This document shows, one piece after another, positions 15,447-22,346 of a DNA stretch of 40,519 nt (the stretch's first letter is position 1; each line of letters begins with the position of its first letter). Made by a program: the position numbers and the translations under genes. The stretch is from a virus: the IMG/VR virus record IMGVR_UViG_3300025865_000005, positions 1 through 40,519 of that record, one strand, 5' to 3'. Under the pieces are notes generated by a model, which was not told where the DNA came from, ran no database searches, and saw nothing but the letters and a program-made list of their open reading frames with translations.

Positions 15447-15845
15447 GGGTCCACCATCCCTCGGTCGTACTGAAGCTCGCAGGGGCAGTGCGTGTTGCTG
15501 CTCGGGTTCTGAGTGCCGCAGCCGGGGCAGGTCGCCGACCGATGCCTCCAATGCCTTTTCCCAGCCAGCGCCCAGTGTCGGGAGGCAGTCCACCACGTCG
15601 ACGCGGCCCACGATGCAGCCGCGGGGCAGGTCCGAGATGAGAATGCCGAGCGTGTCCACGCAGATGTCGCTGAGCTTGAAGTAGGCGGTCGCCCCAATCT
15701 TGTCAGCGAGCTGCATGTGAGTGAGCTTCGCCGCGTGGATGAGCAGCGGCCCGCGATGCATGGTCGCCCAGGAGCGCGTCTCGTTCTTCTTGATACCAGC
15801 GGCCCAGAGCGAGGCCCAGGGCTGCCAGAGGGTGAGGGCTTTCAC
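15443..15845 (-). CDS. ASCH-domain protein, apparently frameshifted into a C-terminal zinc ribbon
   Basis: The start (GTG 15845, GTGA overlap) gives MKALTLWQPWASLWAAG, ETRSW and MHRGPLLIHAAK, the classic ASCH beginning; this fold binds RNA or modified nucleosides. The frame is recognisable to about GWEKALEASVGDL. From ~15535 a different frame (+1) encodes CPGCGTQNPSSNTHCPCE, a good zinc ribbon, and its TGA overlaps the next ATG exactly. No start codon lies close before the ribbon. Either one frameshift joins the two parts (mutation, assembly error or programmed shift) or the ribbon is fortuitous. Confidence 0.6.
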
Positions 15846-16165
15846 GACGCCACCTTCTCCCGCTTCTCGACCCACGATTCGCGGGTCGGACAACGCAGAT
15901 CGGGATAGTTCTGGTTGAGCAGGCGTGCGAGACCCGAGCTGATGTGGTCGTTCACGAGCAGCGATCGGCTGGCGCGCATGCCCAGCTTCGAGGCATGCTC
16001 CGGCCGGCGCAGGACGCAGCAGTAGTAGCGGGTCGACGGCGCGATGCCGCGGGCCCGGTCCTCGTGGGCCAGGCTGACGATGAAGCGCCAGGCCGCGGGG
16101 TTGCTCCGCTTCCACGCGATCGCGTCTTGCAGGGGGTCACAGGTGAGGGTGAGCTGGTCAGTCAC
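15842..16165 (-). CDS. Hypothetical phage protein
   Basis: 107 residues, GTG start. The sequence (PLQDAIAWKRSNPAAWRFIVSLAHEDRARG, then CVLRRPEH, and SLLVNDHISSGLARLLNQ) resembles conserved phage proteins of unknown function. It is probably DNA-related from its helical character and its place in the replication/recombination operon. It overlaps the preceding gene by 8 bases. Confidence 0.55.
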   Translation of the reverse strand: MTDQLTLTCDPLQDAIAWKRSNPAAWRFIVSLAHEDRARGIAPSTRYYCCVLRRPEHASKLGMRASRSLLVNDHISSGLARLLNQNYPDLRCPTRESWVEKREKVAS

Positions 16166-16364
16166 GGTGCACCTCCAAACGTGCGACCGCGAGCCCGTCG
16201 CACTGGCGCACGACCCTCAACCAGTCCTTGAGGGACTGTGCGTCCAGATCGGTGCCTGAGTCGGGGACCGGCTCGTAAAGGTGCGTGCGGACTATTCCGT
16301 CTTCGTCGCGGGTCGTGACGTTGACCAGGACCCCGCAGACGGGCAGGGCGGCGATGAGCTTCAC
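16158..16364 (-). CDS. Small hypothetical protein
   Basis: 68 residues from GTG 16364, overlapping the stop of the winged-helix gene (GTGA). Beta-rich (VCGVLVNVTTRDEDGIVRTHLYEP) with a helix near SLKDWLRVVRQ. Not assigned to a family. The larger frame upstream is a shadow of the neighbouring gene. Confidence 0.5.
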   Translation of the reverse strand: MKLIAALPVCGVLVNVTTRDEDGIVRTHLYEPVPDSGTDLDAQSLKDWLRVVRQCDGLAVARLEVHRD

Positions 16365-16747
16365 GACGCCTCCCATCCCCAGCACCGGCAGTTGAGCCCG
16401 ACGTGCGGCCAGTGCGTGCGATCGCAGGCCGACGTCACTGGCGAGCGGTGGCAGCAGTTCGCACACCGCTCGGCGCCCAGCGTCGGCATCGGCACGAGCT
16501 TCACGTAGCCGCCGCCGCTGCCGGGCACGCCTTCGATGGCGATGTCACGCCTGAGGCGCACAGCCGCGTTGTTGATGGCGCCGCGACCGACCTCGAAGCC
16601 GAGCTCGGCGCACACGTCGGCCGTGGTGATGATCTCGTTGGGCCGGCGCTCCGTGAGGCGCAGGAGGACGCGACGGGTGGTGAGCAGGTCGGAGTGGTGG
16701 GCGTTCGGCGGGATGGTGAAGCGCTTTGTTGTCGTGGCGGGGGTCAT
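16361..16747 (-). CDS. Winged-helix protein with C-terminal cysteine motif
   Basis: 128 residues. Residues ~20-85 (DLLTTRRVLLRLTERRP to DVCAELGFEVGRGAINNAAVRLRRD, ending GGGYVKLV) read as a winged helix. The C terminus has CANCCH, CD, and CRCWG cysteines, probably metal-binding. It is one of two adjacent winged-helix genes (next 16744-17166), likely DNA-binding regulators or recombination helpers. Confidence 0.65.
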   Translation of the reverse strand: MTPATTTKRFTIPPNAHHSDLLTTRRVLLRLTERRPNEIITTADVCAELGFEVGRGAINNAAVRLRRDIAIEGVPGSGGGYVKLVPMPTLGAERCANCCHRSPVTSACDRTHWPHVGLNCRCWGWEAS

Positions 16748-17166
16748 GACGCCACGCTACAGTCAAAGAGTGATGGAGGAGCCAGCATCTCCAGCTCTAG
16801 GTCGAGCCTGCTGCGCTGGCAGGGGGAACAGTACTGGTCCTCCCGGTGGTCCCTCGCCAGATGCGCCCCGCAGGCTGCGCAGCTCACGCAGTCAGCGGCG
16901 ACCGGCGAGGACGCCCCGCGTGGCCGCGTCATGAGCACGTAACAGGCGCCGCGGTGCGAGCCGATGGGATTGTAGTTGTGGAAGCCGTAGCCGCGGCTGG
17001 CCAGCCTCCCCAGAGCGACGCTCACGTAGCTGCGCCCGCCGCGGTCGTTCTCTTCGTAGCCACAGGCGACCGCCAGCTCGCGCATGGTCCTGGGGCCCTC
17101 ACTGAGCAGGTCGATGATGATCTGTTGCCTCGGCGTGAGGGCGGTGGGAATGGTCGCGGTACTCAT
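16744..17166 (-). CDS. Winged-helix plus zinc-ribbon DNA-binding protein
   Basis: 140 residues from ATG 17166 (ATGA with the upstream gene). TPRQQIIIDLLSEGPRTMRELAVACGY to VALGRLASRGYGFHNY is a winged helix, and CVSCAACG plus YCSPCQ form a four-cysteine ribbon near residues 95-122. Possibly a regulator of early genes. It shows the same HTH-plus-zinc layout as its neighbour at 16361, although the two are not obviously homologous. Confidence 0.68.
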   Translation of the reverse strand: MSTATIPTALTPRQQIIIDLLSEGPRTMRELAVACGYEENDRGGRSYVSVALGRLASRGYGFHNYNPIGSHRGACYVLMTRPRGASSPVAADCVSCAACGAHLARDHREDQYCSPCQRSRLDLELEMLAPPSLFDCSVAS

Positions 17167-18020
17167 GACCGCGCCTGCAGGTATTGCAGCGCCGCCTGCG
17201 CCTGGCCCATCGTCAGATTCTGCAGCGTCGGCGCCCCCACGGCGTCGCACACGGCGGCCAGCAGCTCGCCCTCGTCGGCGCCTTCGTTGATGGCCTTGTT
17301 CCAAGCGTTGTCCAGCAGATTCTGCCGCGCCGGGGTCACCGGGTCGGTGGTCTTCACGAGAGGGCCGCGGCCGGGGACGTCACCGTCGTCGATTGCGGCG
17401 TCCTCCAGGAGCCCGCCCTGCGCCTCGTCACTGCCCTTAGGCGTGGCGACGCCTTCTAGGGACCTCTGTGTGGCCGTGGTCGGCGTTTCCGCGTTGCCAT
17501 CTGCGGCCACTTCGCCGGTCACGGGGTCGACGTTTGCCGGCGCGCTGTCGCTGCCGCTGTTCCGCGTTGGATGCAGCACCTTGTGGATCGGCTTGCGCTT
17601 CTTGCCGCCCTTCATCTTGAGGACGATCTCCACGGGGAGGTCTCTGTCGAGCTCGGGCCCGCCGGCGACCCTCACGGATGGCTTGCCGAGATACTTGCCC
17701 GCCACCTCGCAGGGCTCTTGCTGGACGAGCGCCTTGCGGCCGAACCACTGCTCGTAGTGCGGCGTTCCGAACAGCGCCTCGAGCAGCTCACAGTTGATGA
17801 CGTTCGCCACCCACTCGGTCTTCAGGAGGTCCTCGATCTTCCCCGTCTGCGGGTTGCGGTGCTGGCCCTTGAAGGTGATCGCGATCTCCTTCTTGATCTT
17901 CTCGTTGTCGTCGAGCATCTCTTCGCCCTTCACCTCGACGATGGTGATGAGGGCGGGGCCTGTCTCCAGGTCTTCGGGAGAGAGGAAATTGCTGCCTCTC
18001 AGGCTTCTCCAGTCAGTCAT
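17163..18020 (-). CDS. Recombination-module protein, putative ssDNA-binding
   Basis: 285 residues. The N-terminal ~130 residues (FLSPEDLETGPALITIVEVKGEE, KKEIAITFKG, TEWVANVINCELLEALFG, QWFGRKALVQ, GKPSVRV) match a phage family usually found beside exonuclease and RecF-like genes and often described as a single-strand-binding-like OB-fold protein. A disordered linker (~155-225) and a C-terminal helical domain (LLDNAWNKAINEG, then TMGQAQAALQYL) follow. It fills the place where RecT or Bet would be expected but lacks RecT motifs. Function inferred from context. Confidence 0.6.
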   Translation of the reverse strand: MTDWRSLRGSNFLSPEDLETGPALITIVEVKGEEMLDDNEKIKKEIAITFKGQHRNPQTGKIEDLLKTEWVANVINCELLEALFGTPHYEQWFGRKALVQQEPCEVAGKYLGKPSVRVAGGPELDRDLPVEIVLKMKGGKKRKPIHKVLHPTRNSGSDSAPANVDPVTGEVAADGNAETPTTATQRSLEGVATPKGSDEAQGGLLEDAAIDDGDVPGRGPLVKTTDPVTPARQNLLDNAWNKAINEGADEGELLAAVCDAVGAPTLQNLTMGQAQAALQYLQARS

Positions 18021-18823
18021 GGTGTCTCCAGTTCGTCATCGTCGTCCCAGAGGTCCCAGGGCGGCAGGTTGAGCTTGCTGCGCCCCGAGAACTGCCCTGG
18101 CCACGTGTCGGTGCGCAGGCACTGGGCAAGCTGATCGTGCAGGCGGCGGTCGAGTTGCTGTGCTGCGTCGAGCTCGGCGCCGACGATCTCGATCACCCGC
18201 ACGTCGGCGACGTCGGTGTTCTCGACGGCGATGATCAGAGCGTCGTAAGGTACGCCGGTCTCGACGTACATCCCGCCGGCGTAGTCGATGAGCTGGCCGT
18301 GGTAGCAGTAGCGGCCAGCCGCGCGCCCGAACCCGTTGTCGCTGATGTCCGCGGCCGTCTTGAGGTCAGTGACGATGTGGAGGTCAGGCGCTGTGACCCA
18401 GTCCATCCGGGCCTTGCGCTTGATGCCGGTCTCCGGGTCGGTCCACGTGACGACCTGCTCGGCCTGCCCCGGGAGCGCGAGCACCTCGGCCGCGTCAGGG
18501 TCAGAGCGCACGGCCTCTGCGATGCGGAGCGCGTTCTCCCGCTCGGCCGGCTTCATGATCTTCTCGGGATCGTGCGCGGCCTTGAACGCCTTCCAGTCGT
18601 TGCTGTTGCGGTTGAGGTCGCAGACGACGAACTCGGCGTCGAACAGCTCGGGCTCGAAGACGGCGGCGTGCACCTGTCGTCCGAGCACCGTCGAAGGCGT
18701 GTCAGGCCGGTGCGTCTGTGAGCGAACCTTGTAGTGAAGGAAGCTGGTCTTCCCCTCCCTGAGGTGCGACCAGCGCACGCCGGACACGTCCACGTACTCG
18801 GCGTAGCTCATGCGTTGGATCAT
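18017..18823 (-). CDS. RecE-like/exonuclease VIII-type PD-(D/E)XK nuclease
   Basis: 268 residues. An early SHLREGKTSFLHY helix and GRQVHAAVFEP (His52) are followed by the nuclease core: Glu122 in QVVTW context, ARMDWV (Asp141) and TDLKTA (Asp153-Leu-Lys155), the PD-(D/E)XK signature. YCYHGQLIDYAGG is the following helix, rich in conserved aromatic residues. It should degrade one strand of double-stranded ends to feed the recombination system with the neighbouring ATPase and ssDNA-binding protein. ATGA overlaps are present at both ends. Confidence 0.85.
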   Translation of the reverse strand: MIQRMSYAEYVDVSGVRWSHLREGKTSFLHYKVRSQTHRPDTPSTVLGRQVHAAVFEPELFDAEFVVCDLNRNSNDWKAFKAAHDPEKIMKPAERENALRIAEAVRSDPDAAEVLALPGQAEQVVTWTDPETGIKRKARMDWVTAPDLHIVTDLKTAADISDNGFGRAAGRYCYHGQLIDYAGGMYVETGVPYDALIIAVENTDVADVRVIEIVGAELDAAQQLDRRLHDQLAQCLRTDTWPGQFSGRSKLNLPPWDLWDDDDELETP

Positions 18824-20070
18824 GAGGCCACCAGCCCGTCTTCGATGACGACGCCGCAGGTGCCGGACTCGTCGACGCGCTCGATCCAGACCTGGAAGTC
18901 GTGCTCGGCGGCCATCTCGTTGATGAGCGCCATGTTCTCGGCGTCGAGCAGGGAGCCGTCGGTGATGCGGATGACGCGCAGCTGCGGGTTCATGGCCATG
19001 GCGAGCGCCAGCGAGACGCGCAGCTGCTCGCCTGAGCTGGCCTGGCAGAACGGCACGCCGTTGTAGGTCACGCCGCCGTCGCCGAACGAGAGGCCGGCGA
19101 TGGGGAACTTGGCGGCGGCGAGGCCGTCTGCCTTGCGCTTGTCCAGGACGGCGATCTCGCCCGTCTTGGCCTCGTAGGCGGCCCTGAGCGCATCGGCTGA
19201 TGCCTGCGCGGCACGGTACTGCGCCGCCTCCCGAACGGCCGCGTTCGTCTCTTCGATGGTGGCGAGGCGTTCCTTGATCGGCGCGAGGTCAGGCGCCGCT
19301 CCTAGCGCGACGAATGCCTGCCGGGCCTCACCGACTGCGGTGGTGGCCGAGGCCTGCCGGGCCTGCTGCTCCAAGAGCGCCCGCTGTGCCAGCTGCACCG
19401 AATCGGACGCAGCACGCTCCGTCTCGACGGCGGCCTGCATCCGGCGCTCTACGTCCGCGCGCCGCTGGATCTCCTGCTGCGCCGCGTCGTACTCGACGAG
19501 GACGCTGGTGGTCGAGGTCTCGTCAGCCGGCAGACCAGCCGCCGGTATGGGCAGCGACTCGGAGGCACCCTTGGCGCGAGCGAGATCCTGCCCGATTGCG
19601 TGGCGATCGTCGTAGAGCACCTGCCGCTGGCCGTCGAGCTCGTCCGGCTTGAACGGCAGGTCGACGAGGCCGAGCAGCGTCTGTACCTGCTCCCGGTCGC
19701 CCTGCTGCGTGAACGCCAGCGGGTCGAACGAGAGGTACCCGAGCAAGGCATCGAGCAGTTCTTGCGGACGCTGCCGTGTCGCTCCGTCGGCACCTTCTAC
19801 GAGCAGCGAGGTCTTGTCGCCCGCCCACTTGCGGGTGACAACGAGGTCGCCGAGGTCGAGGCGGACGCGGCCGGCATCCTCGCCGTCTCGAACCGGCCGC
19901 GGCGTGGTCTTGCCGGCGGCCTTCCAGTCGAGCGCCATCCAGATTGCGTCGAGCACGGATGACTTGCCCTGGGCGTTGCGGCCGGCGACGATCTGCACCG
20001 CGCCGTCCGGGGTGATCTCGACGGCCTTCAACCTCTTGATGTTCTGGGCTGTCAGCTTGATGATCTTCAT
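18820..20070 (-). CDS. SMC/RecF/SbcC-like ATPase
   Basis: 416 residues. Walker A is AGRNAQGKSSVLDAI (29-43), typical of RecF/Rad50 proteins. The middle (~185-320) is coiled coil (VEYDAAQQEIQRRADVERRM and later repeats). The ABC signature is SSGEQLRVSL (345-354). The Walker B is unusual (VIRITDGSLLD, ~367-377) in having Asp-Gly rather than Asp-Glu. A single chain with one short coiled coil suggests a compact Rad50-like partner for the adjacent nuclease. First large gene of the early operon. Confidence 0.85.
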   Translation of the reverse strand: MKIIKLTAQNIKRLKAVEITPDGAVQIVAGRNAQGKSSVLDAIWMALDWKAAGKTTPRPVRDGEDAGRVRLDLGDLVVTRKWAGDKTSLLVEGADGATRQRPQELLDALLGYLSFDPLAFTQQGDREQVQTLLGLVDLPFKPDELDGQRQVLYDDRHAIGQDLARAKGASESLPIPAAGLPADETSTTSVLVEYDAAQQEIQRRADVERRMQAAVETERAASDSVQLAQRALLEQQARQASATTAVGEARQAFVALGAAPDLAPIKERLATIEETNAAVREAAQYRAAQASADALRAAYEAKTGEIAVLDKRKADGLAAAKFPIAGLSFGDGGVTYNGVPFCQASSGEQLRVSLALAMAMNPQLRVIRITDGSLLDAENMALINEMAAEHDFQVWIERVDESGTCGVVIEDGLVAS

Positions 20071-20201
20071 GGTGTCTCCTCAGTCGACGGCTCGCCGCAC
20101 GGGCAGGCGTCGGGATGGTTGTAGTCGCGGCACTCCTCGCACACGTCGCCGAAGCACATGTCGGACATGGTCGGGAGGTCGATGTCCTCGACGGGGCTCA
20201 T
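20067..20201 (-). CDS. Small acidic zinc-ribbon protein
   Basis: 44 residues, ATG overlapping the previous stop (ATGA). The cysteine pattern is C-x4-CEEC then CPCG, suggesting one metal ion. Acidic elsewhere. It is part of a run of four tiny genes (20067-20753) that overlap head to tail. Function unknown. Confidence 0.5.
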   Translation of the reverse strand: MSPVEDIDLPTMSDMCFGDVCEECRDYNHPDACPCGEPSTEETP

Positions 20202-20344
20202 CGCGCCTTCTTCCAGAAGCTGCGCTGCTTGCCCCATGGACGCGGCGGCGTAGTGCGCACGACGCGCGGCTTGGGCTTTGAGATGCGGAGCCGCTTGAGG
20301 GCTCGCTTGGCGGCCTTGCGCCAGTAGCGCTCGGGAGGCCTCAT
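20198..20344 (-). CDS. Small highly basic protein
   Basis: 48 residues, Lys/Arg-rich along the whole length (RYWRKAAKRALKRLRISKPKPR, RSFWKKAR). ATG 20344 overlaps the previous stop and its TGA overlaps the next ATG. The charge suggests nucleic-acid or membrane binding. No homologue recognised. Confidence 0.55.
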   Translation of the reverse strand: MRPPERYWRKAAKRALKRLRISKPKPRVVRTTPPRPWGKQRSFWKKAR

Positions 20345-20547
20345 GACGCCGCCTCCGGTACCCACCCGACGCCGCAGCAGTTGACGCCGCGTCCGTCGTT
20401 CTGAGCCAGGTTGCAGTTGCGATAGTCACCGCAGTTGCCGCAGCTGCGCGGGCAGCCCTCGCAGGCGTCCGGCCTCTCGTCGTCGAGCACACTGCAGAAC
20501 TGGCAGCCCGCGTCGGGCTGGCGGTTGTCGTCGTAGGGGGCGCTCAT
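20341..20547 (-). CDS. Small Cys-rich protein
   Basis: 68 residues with ten cysteines in pairs (GCQFCSV, CEGCPRSCGNCG, NCNLAQ, NCCGVG), so probably two metal sites. ATG 20547 overlaps the preceding stop (TGATG). It may be a DNA- or protein-binding early inhibitor; no family recognised. Confidence 0.55.
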   Translation of the reverse strand: MSAPYDDNRQPDAGCQFCSVLDDERPDACEGCPRSCGNCGDYRNCNLAQNDGRGVNCCGVGWVPEAAS

Positions 20548-20753
20548 CAGAACCCCACCAAGTGACGGTCGGCCTCTTCGTCGCATTCCTCGCAGACGAG
20601 CACGTCGTACCCGGTGCCCCACGGGCGGGCGTTCGTGATCTCGACCGTCCAGACCAGCTCACCCTCGCACTCAGCGCACACGCGCTGCCGACGGGCGGCG
20701 GGCTTGGGGAGGCCGAGAAAGCCGGCGGCTTGGGCCATGGTGATGGTGCTCAT
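20547..20753 (-). CDS. Small zinc-finger protein
   Basis: 68 residues. AQAAGFLGLPKPAARRQRVCAEC is followed by VLVCEECDEEADRH, giving two CxxC pairs separated by a beta-rich stretch, a treble-clef or ribbon-like layout. ATGA overlap with the gene before. Function unknown. Confidence 0.55.
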   Translation of the reverse strand: MSTITMAQAAGFLGLPKPAARRQRVCAECEGELVWTVEITNARPWGTGYDVLVCEECDEEADRHLVGF

Positions 20754-20950
20754 GACTTCACCGCGTCGATGAAATGCCACTGTACGAGATGCCGTGCGTG
20801 GTCGAGAACGCTCTCTCCGACCCGCTGCGTCGTGCGCCGGCCGCTCGGGTACTCCGTCACCCTGAAAAGCAGGTCGTCAGTGGCCCGGCGATACAGCTTC
20901 TCTTTGCCGTTCTCGTGCTCGGCGAGGAGCTTGTAGGGGTCGTCGCTCAT
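20750..20950 (-). CDS. Small hypothetical protein
   Basis: 66 residues from ATG 20950 (ATGA overlap). Contains KLYRRATDDLLFRVTEYPSG, a beta hairpin-like region, then a helix (ESVLDHARHLVQWHFIDAV). No cysteine cluster and no recognised family. Second gene of the early operon. Confidence 0.5.
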   Translation of the reverse strand: MSDDPYKLLAEHENGKEKLYRRATDDLLFRVTEYPSGRRTTQRVGESVLDHARHLVQWHFIDAVKS

Positions 20951-21219
20951 GAGGGCCAGCCGAGCGTGAGAACGACGCACACGGCGAGCAGGGCGGTCCC
21001 CACGACGAGCGTGGCGAGCGCCCAGGCGGCGGCGTCCGAGAGGGTCACGCGAGGCTTGCGATTCCAGCGGCGACGGGCGATGCGCGAGGCCGGGACATTG
21101 CGCAGAGCCGTTTTCGTGCTACTGTTAACGGCAACTGCCTGGGGTTTTGACAGATTCTTCGGGTCAGCTAGGGCCGGGCGCCGTACCAGCGGCTGCTCGG
21201 CCCGTCTCTTACGGGCCAT
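20947..21219 (-). CDS. Small basic protein with C-terminal membrane helix
   Basis: 90 residues. The N-terminal two thirds are basic (ARKRRAEQPLVRR, RIARRRWNRKPR) and residues ~63-88 are a transmembrane helix (AAAWALATLVVGTALLAVCVV). AGGAGC lies 6 bases before ATG. It is the first gene behind the early promoter and is preceded by an 8-codon leader ORF. It could be an early membrane-active or host-takeover protein; unknown. Confidence 0.55.
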   Translation of the reverse strand: MARKRRAEQPLVRRPALADPKNLSKPQAVAVNSSTKTALRNVPASRIARRRWNRKPRVTLSDAAAWALATLVVGTALLAVCVVLTLGWPS

Positions 21220-21228
21220 CTCTTGCTC

Positions 21229-21255
21229 CTATCGGTCGTTCACCCCTGCGGTCAT
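21229..21255 (-). CDS. Leader ORF of 8 codons
   Basis: ATG to TAG encodes MTAGVNDR, preceded by a near-perfect Shine-Dalgarno sequence AAGGAGGTGA (21267-21276). Its stop overlaps the ribosome site of the next gene. It may couple or attenuate translation of the first early gene, or only serve as a ribosome loading site. No peptide homologue can be claimed. Confidence 0.35.
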   Translation of the reverse strand: MTAGVNDR

Positions 21256-21304
21256 ATGTCTGTGTCTCACCTCCTTGCGTTCACGGCTTCAGTTGACGTG
21301 GATG

Positions 21305-21333
21305 ACGCTATACCACGTGGCGCTCTATGTCAA
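21305..21333 (-). promoter_or_regulatory. Early promoter for the minus-strand operon
   Basis: TTGACA (21333-21328) is followed after 17 bases by TAGCGT (21310-21305), or after 15 by TATAGC. Either gives a sigma-70-type promoter; the TTGACA box is perfect. The spacer contains CCACGTGG (21313-21320), and a partly palindromic CTGATATTCAG (21337-21347) touches the -35 side. Both are operator candidates. This promoter could drive 21255 down to about 9.6 kb. Confidence 0.6.
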
Positions 21334-21343
21334 CATCTGATAT

Positions 21344-21550
21344 TCAGGGTGACAATTTCCTGTCATCTCTGAGTTCCATGACGATGCTGCGCCAGAGCTT
21401 GTGGTAGCCATTCCGCGTCTCGTAGGAGAGCAGGTAGCCGTCCTTGACCCAGCGAGCGATGGTTGTCTCGGTGACCTCGAGGATGCCGGCGGCTTCTCGG
21501 TAGGTGATGCACTCCTTGCCGCGCGGCCGAGCTCTCTTTCGTGGTGCCAC
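21344..21550 (-). CDS. Small helix-turn-helix protein (MerR/excisionase-like)
   Basis: 68 residues from GTG 21550, preceded by AAGGAGG. ECITYREAAGILEVTETTIARWVKDG is a clear MerR/Xis-type helix-turn-helix, and YLLSYETRNGYHKLW reads as the wing. The small size fits an excisionase or a compact repressor/activator. It lies between the divergent lipoprotein promoter and the early promoter, the usual place for a control gene, and is the best candidate switch protein in the genome. Confidence 0.72.
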   Translation of the reverse strand: MAPRKRARPRGKECITYREAAGILEVTETTIARWVKDGYLLSYETRNGYHKLWRSIVMELRDDRKLSP

Positions 21551-21567
21551 TGCCCCTCCTTGCCGGA

Positions 21568-21635
21568 ATCACCCGTCCCCGGTGATGTCGACACAATACA
21601 CCCGATGCAACACGGAAACCCTCACTCTCTCCGTG
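21568..21635. promoter_or_regulatory. Divergent control region with dyad symmetries
   Basis: Contains ATCACC-N7-GGTGAT (21568-21586) and CACGGA-N13-TCCGTG (21611-21635), both with six-base arms. The region lies between the HTH gene on the minus strand and the lipoprotein gene on the plus strand. They are plausible operators; no binding protein is known. Confidence 0.35.
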
Positions 21636-21647
21636 CCCCTGATGCTC

Positions 21648-21676
21648 TTTACTCTACCTCGCGCGGTGCCGATAAT
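21648..21676 (+). promoter_or_regulatory. Promoter of the lone plus-strand gene
   Basis: TTTACT (21648-21653), a 17-base spacer, then GATAAT (21671-21676). This is among the most consensus-like sigma-70 promoters seen in the window. It would start transcription near 21683, giving a short leader with GAGGAGGGGGC as the ribosome site before ATG 21709. Confidence 0.65.
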
Positions 21677-21708
21677 ACTCCCCAAGGGGCAACGTCTGAG
21701 GAGGGGGC

Positions 21709-22092
21709 ATGAAGTACGTCCGGGGATTCCTGATCGTCGCGCTCGCGCTCGCGGTGTTGGGGCTCATCGCCTGCGGCAGCGACACGAGTACCAGTCCTGC
21801 GCCGACCGACGCGAAGGGCAAAGAGGCCGTCGCCTTGGTGTCCGTTGCCGCGAAACGTCTGGCCGTCATTACGAGACAGACTACGGCCGGCAACATCGCG
21901 GCGGCGACGAAGGGCTGGAACAAGCTCAGGAGCATCTACCCGCCCAGCGACGACACCTACATGGTCATGCTCTGCAGCGACTACCAGACCTACGCCTACG
22001 CGGTGCGCGACTACATCGCGGGCACGGGGACGCTGCAGAGCGTCCAGGACGTGGCCTCGACGGTGAGCACCGACCTGCTGGCCATGCAGTAG
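21709..22092 (+). CDS. Secreted lipoprotein, candidate lysogenic conversion/superinfection-exclusion gene
   Basis: 127 residues with a signal peptide (Lys2/Arg5, hydrophobic 7-21) and lipobox LIAC, the lipid-bearing cysteine being Cys22. A short Ser/Thr/Pro linker is followed by a helical domain (VALVSVAAKRLAVITRQTT to ATKGWNKLRSIYPP) with a second cysteine (MLCSDYQTYAYAVRDYIAG). It is the only recognised gene on the plus strand, with its own promoter and a terminator-like hairpin. That arrangement fits a gene expressed from the prophage. Phage lipoproteins can block DNA entry of related phages, so that role is plausible but unproven. Confidence 0.75.
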   Translation: MKYVRGFLIVALALAVLGLIACGSDTSTSPAPTDAKGKEAVALVSVAAKRLAVITRQTTAGNIAAATKGWNKLRSIYPPSDDTYMVMLCSDYQTYAYAVRDYIAGTGTLQSVQDVASTVSTDLLAMQ

Positions 22093-22097
22093 AGACA

Positions 22098-22134
22098 CCT
22101 GCGGCCCCAGCCAGTCACGCACCGGGGCCGCAGG
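22098..22134. terminator. Strong hairpin between convergent genes
   Basis: Perfect 11-bp stem (CCTGCGGCCCC/GGGGCCGCAGG) with a 15-base loop, between the plus-strand lipoprotein stop and the minus-strand holin-like stop. There is no T-run, as is common in high-GC genomes. It probably ends transcription from both sides. Confidence 0.6.
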
Positions 22135-22142
22135 ATCGACGC

Positions 22143-22343
22143 CTAGAACTTTGTGTTTGGCCAGAGATACTTCTTGAGCCCGTACAGGACTCCACCGATG
22201 ACGAGGATGAGCGCCGCGTTGTCGACGCCGATCTGGTGCAGGTTGTCGCCGGTGGCGAGCCAGTTCACGAGTGCCCCGATGAGCGGGAAGACCACCGTCC
22301 AGAAGGCACGGATGAGCGCCGCAATCAGCTTGGTCGTGTTCAC
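22143..22343 (-). CDS. Holin-like small membrane protein
   Basis: 66 residues from GTG 22343 with GGGGAGG 5 bases upstream. Two hydrophobic segments (IAALIRAFWTVVFPLIGALVNWL and NAALILVIGGVLYGL) and a short basic C terminus (KKYLWPNTKF) fit a two-span holin that opens the membrane for the endolysin. It is the last gene of the late/lysis strand. Assignment rests on topology and location. Confidence 0.6.
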   Translation of the reverse strand: MNTTKLIAALIRAFWTVVFPLIGALVNWLATGDNLHQIGVDNAALILVIGGVLYGLKKYLWPNTKF

Positions 22344-22346
22344 TTT

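Noticed and set aside
17163-18020. RecT annealase
   Set aside because: Position fits, but the sequence matches another phage family (putative ssDNA-binding) and lacks RecT motifs.
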